This document shows positions 6,425 to 8,169 of a DNA stretch of 8,169 bases, piece by piece (position 1 is the first letter of the stretch; each line of letters begins with the position of its first letter). A program made the translations under genes and the position numbers. The notes beneath the pieces are model-generated. The model made no database searches and was not told the DNA's origin. It was given only the letters and a program-made list of their open reading frames with translations. This DNA is from Deltaproteobacteria bacterium (GTDB lineage Bacteria; Desulfobacterota; SM23-61), in the NCBI GenBank assembly GCA_029857975.1, contig JAOUFX010000101.1:1-8169 (forward strand). The letters are read 5' to 3'.

Positions 6425-6436
6425 AAAGCCGGCTTT
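6425..6436. promoter_or_regulatory. Perfect 12-bp palindrome, possible operator
   Basis: AAAGCCGGCTTT reads the same on both strands. It lies about 75 nt upstream of the 98-residue gene and between it and the terminator hairpin at 6500-6533. It could bind a dimeric regulator, although short palindromes also occur by chance. Confidence 0.3.
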
Positions 6437-6489
6437 CTTTAAGCATAGAGAAGACATTGCCTTTCTGTCTTTGCCTTTATTGAGACCTG

Positions 6490-6533
6490 AAATACAAAAG
6501 CCCCCAAAGAGGAAAAGCAACCTCCATGGGGGC
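6490..6533 (-). terminator. Intrinsic terminator, minus strand
   Basis: GCCCCCA (6500-6506) pairs with TGGGGGC (6527-6533). A 2x2 internal loop is followed by GAGG/CCTC (6509-6512 with 6521-6524) and an 8-nt loop. On the minus strand the stem is followed at once by TTTTGTATTT (6499-6490). No protein gene lies immediately upstream, so it would end a regulatory RNA, or act as an attenuator before the gene at 6352. Confidence 0.65.
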
Positions 6534-6638
6534 CAAATATTGGCACCTTCCGGTAATTCCTTTTCATAGAAAGCTCCAGAAGGTTAGGGGTTATGCTGTT
6601 AGGTTTACTTAGCTACGGAGGGAAATTACCACAACGAC
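6490..6638 (-). ncRNA. Candidate regulatory RNA (riboswitch-like leader or small RNA) with a pseudoknot
   Basis: A promoter at 6673-6645 predicts a start near 6638, and an intrinsic terminator ends at 6490, giving about 149 nt with no plausible ORF. Within it GGTAATTTCC (6630-6621) pairs with GGAATTACC (6560-6552) with one bulge. Inside that helix ACCTTC (6584-6579) can pair with GAAGGT (6550-6545), which lies just 3' of it; this crossing pattern is an H-type pseudoknot. GGAG/CTCC (6617-6620 with 6574-6577) may add a further helix. Compact pseudoknot plus terminator upstream of a gene is how many riboswitches are built. No known class was recognised. It was folded by eye, so the ends and exact pairs are approximate. 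Confidence 0.4.
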
Positions 6639-6644
6639 AGCTAA

Positions 6645-6673
6645 AGAATACTCCTTACCCTATGGATAGTCAA
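6645..6673 (-). promoter_or_regulatory. Candidate promoter of the regulatory RNA, overlapped by an inverted repeat
   Basis: TTGACT (6673-6668), 17-nt spacer, TATTCT (6650-6645): 5 of 6 and 4 of 6 consensus matches. The spacer holds one arm of CTTACCCT/AGGGTAAG (6654-6661 with 6691-6698). It also overlaps the competing pair CTCCTT/AAGGAG (6651-6656 with 6672-6677). These could be operator half-sites. Confidence 0.4.
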
Positions 6674-6834
6674 GGAGAAATAGCTTCTAAAGGGTAAGCT
6701 GCCAAGGGGACATCTTGATCAAAAAAAAGGCAGAGCCACTTCTGACCCTGCTTTGCTCTTTGACAATTTAATATTGCTTCTTCTGCTTTGAGGGCTTCAC
6801 CTACTAATGTTCGGGCAAGGGATGCTTTAGGCAT
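6670..6834 (-). CDS. Possible 54-residue ORF, unrecognised
   Basis: The minus frame from ATG 6834 to TGA 6670 encodes a plausible-looking small soluble peptide: MPKASLARTLVGEALKAEEA, then a basic stretch (QRAKQGQKW), then a hydrophobic-acidic tail (LFFDQDVPLAAYPLEAISP). No ribosome binding site precedes the ATG, and a stop codon (TAA) lies two codons upstream, so it may be a fragment of a decayed gene. The same bases contain a terminator-like hairpin with a T8 run, which is an alternative reading. Not recognised as any family. Confidence 0.25.
   Translation of the reverse strand: MPKASLARTLVGEALKAEEAILNCQRAKQGQKWLCLFFDQDVPLAAYPLEAISP
6721..6751 (-). terminator. Terminator-like hairpin with T8 run, minus strand
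   Basis: GCAGAGCC (6730-6737) pairs with GACCCTGC (6744-6751) over 8 bp including two G-T wobbles, with a 6-nt loop. On the minus strand it is followed by C and then eight Ts (6728-6721). It lies inside the possible 54-residue ORF, so one of the two calls is probably wrong. No gene ending here was found. Confidence 0.4.
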
Positions 6835-7053
6835 TGAAGATTATGGAGAGAAATCATGCATCCCGGTTCAACATATCAAAAGGGTATCGAAACATTTTCG
6901 ATGGTCAGAAAACAGAGGAGATATAGCAGATATCAACATCGGCAAATCTGGAGAAGACGCCCACTGATCATGAAGAGGTCCCCGGTATAGGAAAAGGATA
7001 CGGGGGAGGATCTGATCAGGCAAACAAGTACAAGATCTTGATTTAATATTCCC
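6835..7053. other. Gene-poor stretch
   Basis: Short frames only. A plus frame from 6843 codes for 27 residues, hits TAG, and continues in frame to a TAA near 7047 with a tail reading EEVPGIGKGYGGGSDQANKY; it could be a decayed gene end but I recognise nothing. The minus frames here look like noise. Confidence 0.4.
7031..7040. promoter_or_regulatory. Perfect 10-bp palindrome upstream of the regulator promoter
   Basis: CAAGATCTTG lies 13 nt before the -35 element at 7054. An XRE dimer could bind such a site, and autoregulation by the downstream XRE-cupin protein is a reasonable guess. There is no second copy to support it. Confidence 0.3.
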
Positions 7054-7082
7054 TTGACACACAATCCCCCTTTTTGTATATT
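7054..7082 (+). promoter_or_regulatory. Near-consensus sigma-70 promoter
   Basis: TTGACA (7054-7059), exactly 17 nt, then TATATT (7077-7082): 6 of 6 and 5 of 6 matches. The expected start is near 7089. The first good plus-strand gene downstream is the XRE-cupin regulator at 7418, implying a leader of about 330 nt. Confidence 0.65.
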
Positions 7083-7088
7083 CAACCC

Positions 7089-7417
7089 ACCCAAAAGCGA
7101 GTTCTTATCAATATGCGGGTCAGGATATTCATGATGGTATTCTATCAAGGGCAAAGGCAAAAGACCGTTACTTTAAGTTGATCCCCTGCCCTGTCCCGAA
7201 GGTCAGGGGTGATGAGGATTAGTATCTGTCCAATATTCCTCAATGATCCGGAACTCCTTAGTAATAGGTTCCGATCCATTCGTCAAGGCTAAATATATAG
7301 CGACCAGACACAGACTACTTCGGCCAACGAGAATAAAAATACATTGCTTTTTGAGACATTCTTATTTAGTCTGCCATAGCAGGAAAGAAAGAGGGATCGC
7401 CTGGGGAAGGACAACAG
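7089..7417 (+). other. Long 5' leader of the regulator mRNA
   Basis: About 330 nt without a convincing gene. It contains a hairpin CCCCTG/CAGGGG (7183-7188 with 7204-7209), whose loop offers an alternative CCTG/CAGG pairing, and a small hairpin CTGC-CATA-GCAG (7371-7382) some 35 nt before the start codon. A 22-codon frame from 7114 lacks a ribosome binding site. The leader may be regulatory, or a second promoter nearer the gene may exist. Confidence 0.4.
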
Positions 7418-8041
7418 ATGTTACAGGAAGAAAAGGCTGTAGAGGAAGGGCTTGATCAGGGAAAAGCCGGGAAAGAGATTTCCCCTGAAATGGGGATGCG
7501 GCTTAAAAAGGCGCGGGAAAGTCGTGGCCTGAGCATTTTTGATATTTACCTGAGGACGAATATTCCCGTCGATCAGCTGTCTCAAATCGAAGAGGGAAAA
7601 GTCATCCCGCCATTGGGCACGGTTATTAAACTGGCCAAATCCCTTGACATCAAAATCGACTATCTTATCTCCGGTGAAGAGGGGGAGGTCTACACCATTG
7701 TTCGCAAGGATGATCGAAAAGTGACCTCGAGGTATGATTCAAGGAGGGAAAAACATTACGGGTATGAATATGAGTCCCTCGCACCCCATAAAACGGACAG
7801 ACATATGGAACCGTTCCTGGTTACCCTTGAACCTTCTGAAACGGATGAAGAAAGGTCGACCCATGACGGACAGGAATTTATTTTTGTACTCCAGGGGAAG
7901 ATGGAGGTGCGTCTCAGGGATCATATTCACCTTCTCGAAGCGGGAGACAGCATCTACTACGACTCCACAGTCCCTCACCTGGTAAAATGTCACTGCGAGG
8001 AAACCACTAAAATCCTCGCCGTCCTCTATACCGAAAAATAG
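7418..8041 (+). CDS. XRE-family transcription regulator with C-terminal cupin domain
   Basis: 207 residues. Residues 25-84 form a helix-turn-helix of the XRE/Cro type: MGMRLKKARESRGLSIFDIY, then LSQIEEGKVIPPLGTVIKLA, followed by the usual DYLI end. Residues about 131-203 are a small cupin barrel, with THDGQEFIFVLQG (148-160) as motif 1 and GDSIYYDSTVPH (176-187) as motif 2. H149, E153 and H187 could bind metal or ligand; the first His of the classic H-x-H is Ser147. The cupin probably senses a small molecule and the HTH binds DNA. The start ATG has GGGGAAGGA (7403-7411) 6 nt upstream. It lies 47 nt before an acyl-CoA dehydrogenase; such regulators often sit beside acyl-CoA metabolism genes, so control of that unit is likely but inferred. 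Confidence 0.92.
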   Translation: MLQEEKAVEEGLDQGKAGKEISPEMGMRLKKARESRGLSIFDIYLRTNIPVDQLSQIEEGKVIPPLGTVIKLAKSLDIKIDYLISGEEGEVYTIVRKDDRKVTSRYDSRREKHYGYEYESLAPHKTDRHMEPFLVTLEPSETDEERSTHDGQEFIFVLQGKMEVRLRDHIHLLEAGDSIYYDSTVPHLVKCHCEETTKILAVLYTEK

Positions 8042-8088
8042 TTGAGCTTACCGGGATTTTATACGGTCAAAAGGGAAAAATCCGCAAA

Positions 8089-8169
8089 ATGACATTATGT
8101 TATCAGATGGATAAAAAGCAGGAGATGATCCGCATGGCGGCCAGGGAGTTCGCCGAGAGCGAAATCAAA
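8089..8169 (+). CDS. Acyl-CoA dehydrogenase, N-terminal fragment
   Basis: Only the first 27 codons are in the window: MTLCYQMDKKQEMIRMAARE, then FAESEIK. The pattern QEMIR-x-x-A-R-x-FA-x-x-EI is the standard first helix of acyl-CoA dehydrogenases, FAD flavoproteins that oxidise acyl-CoA to enoyl-CoA. The ATG at 8089 is preferred over the in-frame ATG at 8107 because it gives the usual distance to QEMIR and has AAGGG about 13 nt upstream, whereas 8107 has nothing. It follows the XRE-cupin gene by 47 nt with no terminator between, so the two may be cotranscribed. Substrate chain type cannot be told. The identity rests on a short stretch. Confidence 0.72.
   Translation, partial: MTLCYQMDKKQEMIRMAAREFAESEIK

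Noticed and set aside
7243..7455. Plus-strand 70-codon frame in the regulator leader
   Set aside because: Overlaps the start of the XRE-cupin gene in another frame, has no ribosome binding site and no recognisable content.
7739..7993. Minus-strand 84-codon frame inside the regulator
   Set aside because: Shadow of the cupin domain coding sequence.
1..8169. tRNA genes, rRNA or CRISPR arrays
   Set aside because: No TpsiC/acceptor pairing that makes a tRNA cloverleaf, no rRNA-like conserved blocks and no regularly spaced direct repeats were found by eye.

Overview
The window looks like a chromosomal segment of a Gram-negative bacterium. A Desulfobacterota (deltaproteobacterial) host is my best guess: there is a complete liv-type ABC importer with an exported, non-lipoprotein binding protein, an XRE-cupin regulator followed by an acyl-CoA dehydrogenase, and protein sequences of that style. 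This is inference from gene content, not a database match.

Layout. Positions 1-4360 (minus strand) hold a compact branched-chain amino acid-type ABC importer operon transcribed livH-livM-livG-livF-livK. Its spacings are 6, 6, 11 and 65 nt, and livK runs off the left edge. Positions about 4400-5740 are a graveyard of mobile-element debris. It contains a short remnant of a rolling-circle (HUH) replication protein on the plus strand, a strong hairpin just after it, a GC-rich island with several hairpins including a GNRA-capped one (probably a structured RNA or replication origin), and a minus-strand ORF6N-domain phage-type gene broken by one frameshift and one nonsense codon. Positions 5741-6055 have no convincing gene but carry a near-perfect 17-bp inverted repeat. 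Positions 6056-6352 (minus) encode a 98-residue conserved-looking small protein with a strong ribosome binding site.

Upstream of that small gene, 6490-6673 (minus) looks like a self-contained regulatory RNA: a promoter, nested and pseudoknot-type inverted repeats, then an intrinsic terminator about 140 nt before the gene. It could be a riboswitch-like leader or a small RNA. Positions 6674-7053 are gene-poor, with a possible 54-residue ORF or a minus-strand terminator. A near-consensus plus-strand promoter at 7054-7082 precedes a roughly 330-nt leader and an XRE-cupin transcription regulator (7418-8041). The first codons of an acyl-CoA dehydrogenase (from 8089) follow 47 nt later and leave the window.

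How the genes fit together. The liv operon would import an amino acid or a small carboxylated or aromatic compound: LivK binds it in the periplasm, LivH/LivM form the channel and LivG/LivF hydrolyse ATP. The regulator and acyl-CoA dehydrogenase begin a separate, oppositely oriented unit, probably for degradation of an acyl-CoA. The sequence shows no direct regulatory link between the two units.
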